In this document: positions 1 to 8,070 of the stretch, piece after piece
Numbering within the stretch: the first letter of the stretch is position 1
Layout: each line of letters begins with the position of its first letter
Assembly (NCBI GenBank): GCA_902826155.1
Contig: CADEDU010000006.1
Coordinates: forward strand, 73,587 to 110,598
Reading direction: 5' to 3'
DNA: 37,012 nt
DNA from: an uncultured beta proteobacterium
Lineage (GTDB): Bacteria; Pseudomonadota; Gammaproteobacteria; Burkholderiales; SG8-39
The notes under the pieces: generated by a model
Seen by the model: the letters and a program-made list of their open reading frames with translations, nothing else
What the model was told of the DNA's origin: nothing
The model's database searches: none
Position numbers and translations under genes: made by a program

Positions 1-2421
1 GTGCATCTGCGCGGCGGCAAGGTGGCGCGCGGCGGGTTGCGCTGGTCGGACCGTCCGGAGGACTACCGCACCGAAGTGTTGGGCCTGATGAAGGCGCAGA
101 TGGTGAAGAACACGGTGATCGTGCCGGTCGGCTCCAAGGGCGGGTTCGTGCTCAAGCGTGCGCCCGCACCGACCGATCGCGATGCATTCCTGAAAGAGGG
201 CGTGGCTTGCTATCAGGACTATCTGCGCGGTCTGCTCGATGTCACCGACAACCTGGTTGAAGGGCGCGTGGTGCCACCGCCGGCGGTGCGGCGGCACGAT
301 GCGGATGATCCGTACCTGGTGGTGGCCGCCGACAAAGGCACCGCGACGTTCTCCGACTACGCCAACGGCATCGCCAAGGAGTACGGCTTCTGGCTGGACG
401 ATGCGTTCGCCTCGGGCGGCTCGGCCGGTTACGACCATAAGAAGATGGCGATCACCTCGCGCGGCGCGTGGGAGTCGGCGCAGCGGCATTTCCGCGAGCT
501 GGGTATCGACATCCGCACCAATCCCTTCACGGTGGTCGGTGTCGGTGACATGTCGGGCGACGTGTTCGGCAACGGTCTGCTGCGCTCGCGTCAGGCCAGG
601 CTGCTCGCGGCATTCGATCACCGCCACATCTTCATCGACCCCGATCCCGATCCGGCGCGCAGCTACACCGAGCGCGAGCGGCTGTTCAATCTCGCGCGCT
701 CGTCATGGGCCGACTACGACAAGGCGCTGATCTCCGCGGGTGGTGGTGTATGGCCGCGATCGGCGAAGACCATCGCGCTGTCGGCGCAGGCGCGCGCCGC
801 GTTGGGGATCGAGGCCACGGCGCTGGCGCCGAACGAGCTGGTGAGCGCGATCCTGAAGGCGCCGGTCGATCTGTTGTTCAACGGCGGCATCGGTACGTAC
901 GTCAAGGCGAGTGCCGAGGCGCACGCCGATGCGGGCGATCGGGCCAACGATGCCAGTCGCGTCGACGGCCGGGATCTGCGCTGCAGGATCGTGTGCGAGG
1001 GCGGCAATCTCGGGTTCACGCAACGTGGACGGATCGAGTACGCGCTCCTCGGCGCGGGCGGCAAGGGCGGGCGCATCAATACCGACGCGATCGACAATTC
1101 CGCCGGTGTGGAGACGTCCGATCACGAAGTCAATATCAAGATCCTGCTCTGGCTGGTCAGCGCCGACGGCGAGATGACCGAGAAGCAGCGCAACACGCTG
1201 CTGCGCGAGATGACCGACGACGTGGCCAAGCTGGTGCTGCGCGACAACACCTTCCAGAACCTGTCGCTGTCGCTCACGCGTCGGATCGCCCCGGAGCTGC
1301 TCGATGGCCACGCGCGGTTCATCCAGTTTCTGGAGCGCGGCGGCCGGCTCAACCGTGCGCTCGAATTTCTACCGAGCGACGAGGAGATCGCCGAGCGCCG
1401 CACGCGCAAGCAGGGGCTGACGATGCCCGAGCTGGCGGTCTTGCTTGCCTACAGCAAGATCTGGTTGTACGACGAGCTGATCGAATCGACGGTGCCCGAT
1501 GACCCGTGGGTCGCCACCGCGCTGGTGCGCTACTTCCCGAAAGCGCTCGGCGATCGCTTCAGTGCGTACATGCCGCGTCATCCGCTCAAGCGCGAAATCA
1601 TCGCCACGCACGTCGTCAACTCGATGGTCAACCGCGTCGGCAGCATTTTCGTGCATCGCCTGATGGACGCCACCGGCGCGCCGCCCGCCGACATCGTCCG
1701 CGCGTATCTGCTGGCGCGCGAAGTGTTCGGCTACGTGCCGCTGTGGCAGTCGGTCGAGGCGCTCGATTGGGAAGTCTCGGAAGACGTATTGGCTGAGCTA
1801 CTGCTGGAGGCAGCGCGCCATCCGCCGGCAACGTCGTGGTTCCTGCGCTCGCGCCGCCTGCACGACGACATGGGTCAGACGATCGAGATGTTCCGTCCGC
1901 ACGTTCAGGCGTTGGCGACCGCGTTGCCCGAACTGCTGGAGCCGTTCGAGCTCACGCGCCGCGATGCGATGATCGAGCGCCATGTGGGTCACGGTGTGCC
2001 CCAGCCACTGGCGACACAAGTCGCATCGCTGCGCTATCTCGGCGCTGCGCTCGACCTTGCGGAGCTCGCCGCTGCGAGCGGGCAGTCGTTTGCGCAAGTG
2101 GCGACGATGCACGCGCAGCTGAGTGCGCGGCTCGGGCTGGGCTGGATCACCGAACGCATCGCGGCGTTGCCCGCGGACTCGCATTGGCAGTATCGTGCCA
2201 AGAACGCGTATCGCGACGAGCTGGCCGCGATCCATCGCGATCTGGTCGGTGCCGCGTTGCGCGAAGGCGATAGCGCTGCGTTGTCCGACGCGTGGCTCGC
2301 CGCGCGCGGCAGCGCGATGGAGCGCACCATGCGCGTGCTCGAGGAGTTGCGCGCAGTGCGCTCACCCGATGCGGCGATGCTTTCAGTTGGCTTACGGTCG
2401 TTGCGCGATCTGCTGGCTTGA
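1..2421 (+). CDS. NAD-specific glutamate dehydrogenase, large (180 kDa) type, C-terminal part
   Basis: Oxidative deamination of glutamate to 2-oxoglutarate and ammonium with NAD+, in the cytoplasm. The visible 806 residues hold the catalytic core and C-terminal helical region of the large bacterial GDH family, whose members are about 1,600 residues, so roughly half the gene lies upstream of the window. Seen: the Lys-rich substrate-site stretch near residues 30-50 (KNTVIVPVGSKGGFVLK), the nucleotide-binding segment near 180 (GVGDMSGDVFGNG) and NGGIGTYVK near 300. The reading frame is open from base 1, so no start is claimed. The stop is TGA at 2419-2421. A strong palindrome and then the molybdenum hydroxylase genes follow. 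No frameshift or missing core motif is visible in this part. Confidence 0.93.
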   Translation: MHLRGGKVARGGLRWSDRPEDYRTEVLGLMKAQMVKNTVIVPVGSKGGFVLKRAPAPTDRDAFLKEGVACYQDYLRGLLDVTDNLVEGRVVPPPAVRRHDADDPYLVVAADKGTATFSDYANGIAKEYGFWLDDAFASGGSAGYDHKKMAITSRGAWESAQRHFRELGIDIRTNPFTVVGVGDMSGDVFGNGLLRSRQARLLAAFDHRHIFIDPDPDPARSYTERERLFNLARSSWADYDKALISAGGGVWPRSAKTIALSAQARAALGIEATALAPNELVSAILKAPVDLLFNGGIGTYVKASAEAHADAGDRANDASRVDGRDLRCRIVCEGGNLGFTQRGRIEYALLGAGGKGGRINTDAIDNSAGVETSDHEVNIKILLWLVSADGEMTEKQRNTLLREMTDDVAKLVLRDNTFQNLSLSLTRRIAPELLDGHARFIQFLERGGRLNRALEFLPSDEEIAERRTRKQGLTMPELAVLLAYSKIWLYDELIESTVPDDPWVATALVRYFPKALGDRFSAYMPRHPLKREIIATHVVNSMVNRVGSIFVHRLMDATGAPPADIVRAYLLAREVFGYVPLWQSVEALDWEVSEDVLAELLLEAARHPPATSWFLRSRRLHDDMGQTIEMFRPHVQALATALPELLEPFELTRRDAMIERHVGHGVPQPLATQVASLRYLGAALDLAELAAASGQSFAQVATMHAQLSARLGLGWITERIAALPADSHWQYRAKNAYRDELAAIHRDLVGAALREGDSAALSDAWLAARGSAMERTMRVLEELRAVRSPDAAMLSVGLRSLRDLLA

Positions 2422-2423
2422 AC

Positions 2424-2445
2424 AACGGACCGCGCGCGGTCCGTT
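2424..2445. promoter_or_regulatory. 22-bp perfect palindrome between the GDH and hydroxylase genes
   Basis: Half-sites AACGGACCGCG and CGCGGTCCGTT are exact reverse complements with no spacer. The element begins 2 nt after the GDH stop and ends 9 nt before the AGGAGGA ribosome binding site at 2455-2461. As RNA it would form a 9-bp GC-rich stem with a CGCG loop. No T-tract follows, so it is not a canonical intrinsic terminator. It could be an operator, an attenuating hairpin or a processing site. Confidence 0.6.
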
Positions 2446-2464
2446 CACAACAACAGGAGGAGAC

Positions 2465-2923
2465 ATGACGGTGAACATTACGGTCAACGGCAAGCGCCAT
2501 GCGGTGCAAGCGCCGCCCGATACCGCGCTGCTGTACGTGCTGCGAAATGAATTGAATCTGAAGGGCACCAAGTACGGATGCGGTCTGGCGCAATGTGGTG
2601 CCTGCACCGTGCACATCGGCGGACGTCCCACGCGCTCGTGCGTCACGCCGGTATCGGCGGTGAACGCGCCGGTCACCACCATCGAAGGGCTGGGCACGCC
2701 CGACAAGCCGCATCCGGTGCAGCAGGCGTTCATCGACGAGCAGGCGCTGCAATGCGGCTATTGCACCAACGGCATGGTGATGACTACGGCCGCGTTCGTG
2801 GCGGGCAATCCGAAGCCGACCGAGGCGCAGATCCGCGCCGCACTCGAAGGCAACTTGTGTCGCTGCGGCACGCACATGCGCATCCTGCGAGCGGTGCGCA
2901 AGGCCGCGGGCGTGCGCGCGTGA
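2465..2923 (+). CDS. (2Fe-2S)-binding small subunit of a molybdenum hydroxylase (IorA-like)
   Basis: Electron-transfer subunit of a xanthine-dehydrogenase-family enzyme; it passes electrons from the molybdopterin subunit through two [2Fe-2S] clusters. The 152-residue length is normal for the family. The N-terminal plant-ferredoxin-like cluster has Cys39, Cys44, Cys47 and Cys59; the C-terminal helical cluster has Cys97, Cys100, Cys132 and Cys134 (QCGYC and LCRCG). The ATG at 2465 is fixed by a strong AGGAGGA site at 2455-2461. The partner gene starts 11 nt after the stop, so the two are cotranscribed. It has no signal peptide, which suggests it folds with its partner and is carried through the Tat system by the partner's signal. 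The substrate cannot be read from the sequence. Confidence 0.92.
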   Translation: MTVNITVNGKRHAVQAPPDTALLYVLRNELNLKGTKYGCGLAQCGACTVHIGGRPTRSCVTPVSAVNAPVTTIEGLGTPDKPHPVQQAFIDEQALQCGYCTNGMVMTTAAFVAGNPKPTEAQIRAALEGNLCRCGTHMRILRAVRKAAGVRA

Positions 2924-2934
2924 AGGGGGCCGCG

Positions 2935-5130
2935 ATGATCACCACTCTCACACCAACGCGCCGCGATTTCCTCAAAGCCGGCGGCGCGCTGATCGTCTCG
3001 TTCAGTCTGCCGTTTGCCCACGACGCATTCGGCCAACCGAAGCCCGATCCGCGCACCCAGGAGCTGGACGCATGGCTGGCAGTGGGCGCCGATGGCAAGG
3101 TGACGGTGTTCACCGGGAAGGTGGAGTTGGGCACCGGCGTGGAAACGGCGCTGGCGCAGATCGTCGCCGAAGAACTCGGCGTGCCGTTCAACGCGATAAC
3201 GATGGTGATGGGCGATACCGCGCGCTGCCTCGACCAGTTCGCCACGGTCGGCAGCCTGACGATCTATCGCGCCGGCCCGCAATTGCGCCAGGCGGCAGCC
3301 GAGGCGCGGCACACGCTGCGCGAACTCGCGGCGGCACGGCTCGGGGCGCCGGCGGAACAGCTCAGCATCCGCGATGGCGTGGTGAGTACCGCCGACGGCA
3401 AGCGCGTGACCTACGGCGAACTTGTGGGCGGCAAGAAGTTCGAGCGTCGTTTCTCCGGGAGTGCCAAACCGAAAGCGCCGGGCGAGCACGCCATCGTCGG
3501 CAAACCGATTCCGCGCGTGGACATCCCCGCCAAGGTGTTCGGCTCGCATGCGTACATTCAGAACGTGACCGTGCCGAACATGGTGCACGGGCGTGTGCTG
3601 CGTCCGCCGGTGCATGGTGCCTCGCCGGTGCTGGTCGATGACAGCGCGCTCAAACGCCTGCCCGGCAACCCGCGCGTGGTCGCGAAGGGCAACTTCGTCG
3701 GCGTCGTGGCCGATACCGAAGAGCAGGTGATGCGCGCGGCGCAGGCGCTCAAGGTGGAGTGGGGCGCCGCGCCGGTACTGCCGGAACCGGGAGAGCTGCC
3801 GAACGTACTGCGCGGCGCGCGCGCGGCAACCAAGGAGCTGGTCGGCACCGGTGATGTCGCCAAGGCAATCGCCGGGTCAGCCAAGACGCTGCAGGCGCAG
3901 TACTTCGTGCCGTACCAACTGCACGCCTCGATCGGCCCGTCGTGCGCGATCGCCGACGTGCGCGCCGACGGCGCGACGTTGTGGTCGCCCACGCAGAGCT
4001 CGTTTCTCACCCGCGGGGTGGTCGCCTCGATCCTCAAGCTGCCCGCGGACAAGGTGCGGTTGATCTGGATTGAAGGCTCGGGCTGCTACGGCCAGAACGG
4101 CGCCGACGACGTGACCGGCGACGCGGCGGTGCTGTCGCAGGCGGTGAGCAAGCCGGTGCGCCTGCAATGGATGCGCCGCGACGAGACCCTGTACGAGCCC
4201 AGAGGCCCGGCGATGGTCATGGCGGTGCGCGGCGGCATCGATGCATCCGGCAACGTCGCCGGCTGGGACTACCAGGTGTGGAGCCCGAACCACGCCGGGC
4301 GGCCGTTTGCCGGCATGGGCGGCAATCTGCTTGCCGGCGAAGAACAGGGCATGGGCCAGCGCTTCATCCAGGCCGGCGCCGATCGCAACGCGAAGAACTC
4401 GTATGCGTTCGCGAACCAGCGCGTCGTGCTCCACCAGCTCGAAGGCACGCCGCTGCGCTCGTCGTCGTTGCGCGGACTGGGCTCCCCGCAGAACAGCTTC
4501 GCCAACGAATCTTTCATCGACGAGCTGGCCGCTGCCGCCGGCGCCGATCCGATTGCGTTCCGGATCAAACATCTGAAGGACGATCGCGCCATTGCCGTGC
4601 TGCAGGACGTGGCCAAACTCTCCAACTGGGAGACTCGACCCAGTCCGCGCGGTGATCGATCGAGCGGCGTGGGGCGCGGCGTGGCCTTCGTGCAGTACGA
4701 CAACTACAGCGCCTGGGTGGCGCTGGTGGCGCAGGTGCGCGTCGATCGCGCATCGGGCAAGACGCGTGTCGAGCGCTGCTGGGTATCGCACGATTGCGGA
4801 TTGATCGTGAATCCTGATGGGACGCGCAACCAGATCGAGGGCAACATCGTACAAACGATCAGCCGAGCGCTGTTCGAGGAGGTGAAGTTCAGTCGCCGCA
4901 GCGTCGACAGCGTCGATTGGGCGAGTTATCCGATCCTGCGGTTCTCGGATGTGCCCGACGAGATCGTCATCAGCCTGATCAATCGGCCCGACAAGGAGTC
5001 GCTCGGGGCGGGGGAGCCGGCTGCTTCGCCGGTCATGGCGGCCGTCGCCAACGCGATTTTCGACGCTACCGGTGCTCGGCTGCGCTCGGTGCCGTTCACC
5101 GCGGCGCGGTTGAAGGCTGCGATGGCGTAG
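2935..5130 (+). CDS. Molybdopterin-binding large subunit, isoquinoline 1-oxidoreductase beta-like (IorB-like), Tat substrate
   Basis: Catalytic subunit of a molybdenum hydroxylase that inserts water-derived oxygen into an aldehyde or N-heterocycle. 731 residues from the ATG at 2935. A twin-arginine signal is seen at residues 8-14 (TRRDFLK), followed by a hydrophobic stretch, so export of the folded holoenzyme to the periplasm is likely. Molybdopterin-domain features are present: GTGVETALAQIVAEE near 65, GSGCYGQNGADD near 380, and a C-terminal GAGEP whose Glu corresponds to the catalytic Glu of the xanthine oxidase family. The family usually works with a c-type cytochrome; none is encoded next to it here. 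IorA/IorB is a family-level name. The true substrate is unknown and isoquinoline should not be assumed. Confidence 0.9.
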   Translation: MITTLTPTRRDFLKAGGALIVSFSLPFAHDAFGQPKPDPRTQELDAWLAVGADGKVTVFTGKVELGTGVETALAQIVAEELGVPFNAITMVMGDTARCLDQFATVGSLTIYRAGPQLRQAAAEARHTLRELAAARLGAPAEQLSIRDGVVSTADGKRVTYGELVGGKKFERRFSGSAKPKAPGEHAIVGKPIPRVDIPAKVFGSHAYIQNVTVPNMVHGRVLRPPVHGASPVLVDDSALKRLPGNPRVVAKGNFVGVVADTEEQVMRAAQALKVEWGAAPVLPEPGELPNVLRGARAATKELVGTGDVAKAIAGSAKTLQAQYFVPYQLHASIGPSCAIADVRADGATLWSPTQSSFLTRGVVASILKLPADKVRLIWIEGSGCYGQNGADDVTGDAAVLSQAVSKPVRLQWMRRDETLYEPRGPAMVMAVRGGIDASGNVAGWDYQVWSPNHAGRPFAGMGGNLLAGEEQGMGQRFIQAGADRNAKNSYAFANQRVVLHQLEGTPLRSSSLRGLGSPQNSFANESFIDELAAAAGADPIAFRIKHLKDDRAIAVLQDVAKLSNWETRPSPRGDRSSGVGRGVAFVQYDNYSAWVALVAQVRVDRASGKTRVERCWVSHDCGLIVNPDGTRNQIEGNIVQTISRALFEEVKFSRRSVDSVDWASYPILRFSDVPDEIVISLINRPDKESLGAGEPAASPVMAAVANAIFDATGARLRSVPFTAARLKAAMA

Positions 5131-5241
5131 CGCACGCGCGGGTTGGACGCAGTCGTAGTGCGTTGTAGTGATTGGGTCGCGATCGGGCTCACCGTTGGGC
5201 TGACCATCGGATGGCGCGCCAATGAATCGGGGGGTGAAGGG

Positions 5242-5247
5242 TAGAAT
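5242..5247 (+). promoter_or_regulatory. Possible -10 element (TAGAAT) upstream of the EamA transporter
   Basis: TAGAATCGACC lies 86 nt before the transporter start and resembles the TATAATCGC elements elsewhere in the window. No good -35 hexamer is seen 16-18 nt upstream, so the call rests on the -10 alone. Confidence 0.35.
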
Positions 5248-5272
5248 CGACCGCTCAGCGGCGGTTTCGCGT

Positions 5273-5304
5273 GCTCGAACCCGTTGCAGCTCGAACCCGT
5301 TGCA
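5273..5304. repeat. Two perfect 16-bp tandem copies in the EamA leader
   Basis: GCTCGAACCCGTTGCA occurs at 5273-5288 and again at 5289-5304, directly upstream of the ribosome binding region of the transporter gene. A looser 12-bp duplication (GGGCTCACCGTT, then GGGCTGACCATC) sits about 85 nt upstream in the same intergenic stretch. Confidence 0.85.
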
Positions 5305-5332
5305 ATAAGACAGCGGCTGAACTCGGAGGCGA

Positions 5333-6202
5333 ATGAATTACCAGCTCATAGGGCACTGGCACGTGATTCTGGCGGCGACGCTGTTGGCCGCCAACGGTGT
5401 GCTGGCCCGGATCGCTTTCGATGCAGGCGCCAACCCGCTGGCGTTCGTTACCGTGCGCGCAGGCGTCGCGGTGGTGATCCTGTGGGTGTGGCTCAGCCTG
5501 TCGGCCGAGCCCTGGAGACTTTCGCGTCGCGACATCAACCGCGCCATCGTCATCGGCCTGATCGCCGCGCTCAACAACTACGCGCTCAACGTCGCGATCT
5601 CACTGATCCCGGTACCGCTGGCGGTGCTGATCTTCTATTTCTATCCGGTGATCACCGCGATCGCCGCCGTAGCGCTCAAGCGCGAGCCGTTCACCGTACG
5701 CAGTGCGGTCGCGATCCTGATTGCGTTCGCCGGGGTGGCGCTGACGTTGCCGTCGCAGCCGGCGACCGCCGACGTCGTCGGCGTGCTGTGGGCGGTGCTC
5801 GCCGCCGTAACCTGGGCGGCGGTGCTGGTGCTGTCGGGCATCTGGTTCCTTGGCGGCGATCCGCGTCCGCGCACTTTCTACATCATCGTCACCGTGTTCG
5901 TGGCGTCACTGGTGGCCGCATTGGTCACCCGCAACGTTGCCTGGCCCGACACCGTCACTGGCGTGGCCGGATTCCTGGGCGGGTCGCTCGCCTATGCGCT
6001 GGGCATGATGGGCGTGTTCATCACCACCGCCGCCCTTGGCCCGTTGCGAGCGGCGTTCTACATGAACTTCGAACCGGTCGCCGCCGTGATTCTCTCGGCG
6101 CTGGTACTGGGGCAGGTGCTGACCGTCGCGCAGGGATTCGGCGCGATGCTGGTGGTGATCGCGCTGTTCCTGTTCAAGTCGGCGCGACGCCCGGGGAGCT
6201 GA
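5333..6202 (+). CDS. DMT-superfamily (EamA) inner-membrane transporter
   Basis: Likely exporter of a small metabolite across the inner membrane; substrate unknown. At 289 residues with about ten hydrophobic segments arranged as two EamA halves (roughly residues 8-135 and 150-285), it has standard DMT architecture. Pro-containing helix ends (SLIPVPLAVLIFYFYPV near residue 95) and the second-half motif ending in LNF-like MNFEPVAAVILSALVLGQ near 250 are typical of the family. The ATG at 5333 follows GGAGG at 5325-5329. It is a single-gene unit, convergent with the methyltransferase whose stop is 14 nt away. No regulator is adjacent. Confidence 0.88.
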   Translation: MNYQLIGHWHVILAATLLAANGVLARIAFDAGANPLAFVTVRAGVAVVILWVWLSLSAEPWRLSRRDINRAIVIGLIAALNNYALNVAISLIPVPLAVLIFYFYPVITAIAAVALKREPFTVRSAVAILIAFAGVALTLPSQPATADVVGVLWAVLAAVTWAAVLVLSGIWFLGGDPRPRTFYIIVTVFVASLVAALVTRNVAWPDTVTGVAGFLGGSLAYALGMMGVFITTAALGPLRAAFYMNFEPVAAVILSALVLGQVLTVAQGFGAMLVVIALFLFKSARRPGS

Positions 6203-6216
6203 GAGCGCAGCGCGCC

Positions 6217-6924
6217 CTAACGGCGTGTCGCGATCAGCATGACATTGGCGAACGGCGTGCCCTGGTCCATCGGCTCGGCGCTCACCTCGAAGCCGGCGCT
6301 TTCCACCAATGCCTGCCATTCCTTCGCGCTGCGCCCGTAGAACCGCGGCCACAGCGAACCGCGCAGCATCGTAATGAGCTGATCGCCGATGCGCGTCAGC
6401 ACGAACCGGAATCCTGCCCCGGCATCGCCGACCCGCGTGATGAACCGGCCACCCGGTTCGAGCGCGCGATGCACCCGTTCGAGTACCGCCATCTGTTCGT
6501 CCGGATGGATGTAGTGCAGCACATCCAGGATTGCGATGGCCTCGCTCGGTGGAATCTCGGCGGTGCGCACATCCCCCACGGCGATGCGCGCCCGATCCCC
6601 ATAGGCGGCGTTGGCCGTGCGCACCGCCGACGGACGCAGATCGAAGCCGACCAGATCAAGCGAGCTGGGTGGTGCGGGCCAGTCTTGCGGCCAGTCTTGC
6701 CGGGCGTAGGCGTCGCGCGCAGCCAGCAGGATGGCGATCAACGACCCCTGCCCGCAGCCGATGTCGGTGAGCAGCCCCCGGTCGGGAAACACGCCTTTCG
6801 CCAGCAGCGCGAAGAAGATCGGGTCCTGCTTCAGCTTGCCGCGCGCGAAGTAGTAGGGAATCTGGCCGGCGCGCAGGTAAGGACGGGCAGCGGCCTCGAC
6901 CAGTTGCTCACAAAAGTCGCGCAT
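6217..6924 (-). CDS. Class I SAM-dependent methyltransferase
   Basis: A 235-residue enzyme with a Rossmann methyltransferase core: motif I DIGCGQG at residues 54-60, an acidic strand-end (LVGFDLRPSA near 90), AILDVLHYIHPDEQ near 132 and RALEPGGRFITRVGD near 155. It has an N-terminal extension rich in aromatic residues (PYYFARGKLKQDPIFF). The ATG at 6924 lies inside the end of the deacetylase gene, a 17-bp overlap that implies translational coupling and joint function. Methyltransferases of this general kind occur in aryl polyene clusters, but this one is 8 kb from the polyene genes and on the other strand, so the link is inference. An internal 12-bp duplication (6677-6700) doubles the peptide QDWP. 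The substrate is not identifiable from sequence. Confidence 0.85.
   Translation of the reverse strand: MRDFCEQLVEAAARPYLRAGQIPYYFARGKLKQDPIFFALLAKGVFPDRGLLTDIGCGQGSLIAILLAARDAYARQDWPQDWPAPPSSLDLVGFDLRPSAVRTANAAYGDRARIAVGDVRTAEIPPSEAIAILDVLHYIHPDEQMAVLERVHRALEPGGRFITRVGDAGAGFRFVLTRIGDQLITMLRGSLWPRFYGRSAKEWQALVESAGFEVSAEPMDQGTPFANVMLIATRR
6677..6700. repeat. Perfect 12-bp tandem duplication inside the methyltransferase gene
   Basis: GGCCAGTCTTGC is present twice in a row (6677-6688, 6689-6700). It keeps the frame and duplicates four residues (QDWP) in a loop region between motif I and the following strand. Confidence 0.9.
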
Positions 6925-7768
6925 TGCGACAGCCGGCGCGCAGGGTCACCGAATGAAGATTGCGATCGCGCAGATGCTGCAGCAGGTTCGGCAGCGAGGC
7001 GAGGGTGGTCGAGCGTGATGCGCGAATCACGGCGACGCCATCGTGCAGCAGCAGGATGTCGCCACCGGCCAGGTTGTTGGTGAGCCGATCGATCACCGTC
7101 TGCGAGTCGCGCGCCACGGTGTCGAAGCCGCGGCGTGTCCATGAAGCCAGGTGCAATCCCAGTCGCGACAGCACCGGCTCGAGGAACGGCGTGCGAAAGC
7201 CCATCGGCGCGCGAAAGAACACCGGCGCCACACCGCACGCGTCGGCGATGGCTTGCTGCGCGGTGCTCAACTCGCGCGTCAGGCGCTTCGGCCCGTACCA
7301 GGCGAAGTGCACCGAGTGGGTGTCGGTGTGGTTCTCGACCGCGTGTCCGCGCCGCACGATCTCGCGCATCAGCTTCGGATGGGTGCGCGCCCGTTCGCCG
7401 ACGACGAAGAAGGTCGCCTTGGCCTGTTGCGCGTCGAGCAGATCGAGTACGCGCGGCGTCACTTCCGGATCGGGTCCGTCGTCGAAGGTGAGTGCGACCT
7501 CGCCGCGTGCCGCTGCGTCGGCCGGCAGGCGTCGCAGATTCGGCCCGAGGAGCGCACTGCGGGGTACGAAGCCGGCGCCGGTGAGCAGCGAGTGGTTTGC
7601 GCCGATGGTACCGAGCACCCATGGCCAGCTCGCCGGTTCAAGCGCCAGTGCACCCAGGCCGGCGGCATGCAGTGCGACCGATGCCCGGATGGTGCTCGAG
7701 GCGCGCCATCGGCGCGGCGTCGGCGGCCTGAAATCGGCCGGATCGAGTGTGGCTTCGTGCGGAGACAT
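6908..7768 (-). CDS. Membrane-anchored polysaccharide deacetylase (NodB homology domain)
   Basis: Predicted metal-dependent N- or O-deacetylase of the carbohydrate esterase 4 family. All NodB motifs are visible: TFDDGPD at residues 94-100 (Asp96, Asp97), the metal-binding His147 and His151 in ENHTDTH, FRAPMG at 185-190 and LLHDG with His242. The N-terminal part (about 28-70) is hydrophobic and could anchor the protein with the catalytic domain outside. The ATG at 7768 was chosen because residues upstream lack family similarity; it gives 286 residues. Its 3' end overlaps the methyltransferase start by 17 bp, so the two form an operon. The substrate is unknown; a sugar on a lipid or envelope glycan is plausible. 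Confidence 0.88.
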   Translation of the reverse strand: MSPHEATLDPADFRPPTPRRWRASSTIRASVALHAAGLGALALEPASWPWVLGTIGANHSLLTGAGFVPRSALLGPNLRRLPADAAARGEVALTFDDGPDPEVTPRVLDLLDAQQAKATFFVVGERARTHPKLMREIVRRGHAVENHTDTHSVHFAWYGPKRLTRELSTAQQAIADACGVAPVFFRAPMGFRTPFLEPVLSRLGLHLASWTRRGFDTVARDSQTVIDRLTNNLAGGDILLLHDGVAVIRASRSTTLASLPNLLQHLRDRNLHSVTLRAGCRNARLL

Positions 7769-8070
7769 CGTGGTGCGATCTGAAGGCGGCGCGACCTTAA
7801 GCGATTCTCCTCGAATCGGCAAGCGAGGAAGCGCCGCGCTGGAGGGTTGGTTCACTGCCATCGCAGCTTGGTCGTCGAAGACAACCAGCGCCGCCTCGTT
7901 GCGGACTTCGGCGGCAACGCATGCCCCTATAATCGCGGCGCTTGCCGGCCACTCGCGCTGCGCGCCGACGACCGCTTTCCGATGATGCGCGTCGCAGGTG
8001 CAACGCCCCGGGCCATCGCTGCCCTGGCGGGCGCGGGCAGGTTGGTGCAGGCTCCACGAGGAGGAGGACG
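7769..8070. other. Divergent intergenic region between deacetylase and TRAP operon
   Basis: 302 bp without a convincing gene. It holds a TATAAT box reading toward the TRAP operon (7928-7933), a 6-bp inverted repeat CGATTC/GAATCG with a 5-nt loop (7802-7818) close to the deacetylase start, and the TRAP ribosome binding site at its right end. I see no clear -10 for the minus-strand pair. Confidence 0.6.
7928..7933 (+). promoter_or_regulatory. -10 element (TATAAT) of the TRAP operon
   Basis: Exact consensus hexamer in the context CCTATAATCGC, 137 nt before the first TRAP gene. The same TATAATCGC core recurs at 16940 and 35769. No consensus -35 is seen at 17 nt, though a TTGCGG lies further upstream at 7899. 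Confidence 0.55.

Noticed and set aside
2424..2445. Intrinsic terminator for the GDH gene
   Set aside because: The stem is strong but is followed by CACAACAACAGG, not a T-run, and the ribosome binding site of the next gene follows at once. Kept as a palindrome of unknown role.
5284..7083. A 599-codon plus-strand open frame running across the EamA gene and beyond
   Set aside because: It is out of frame with the transporter and antisense to the methyltransferase; the product is Arg-rich and featureless.
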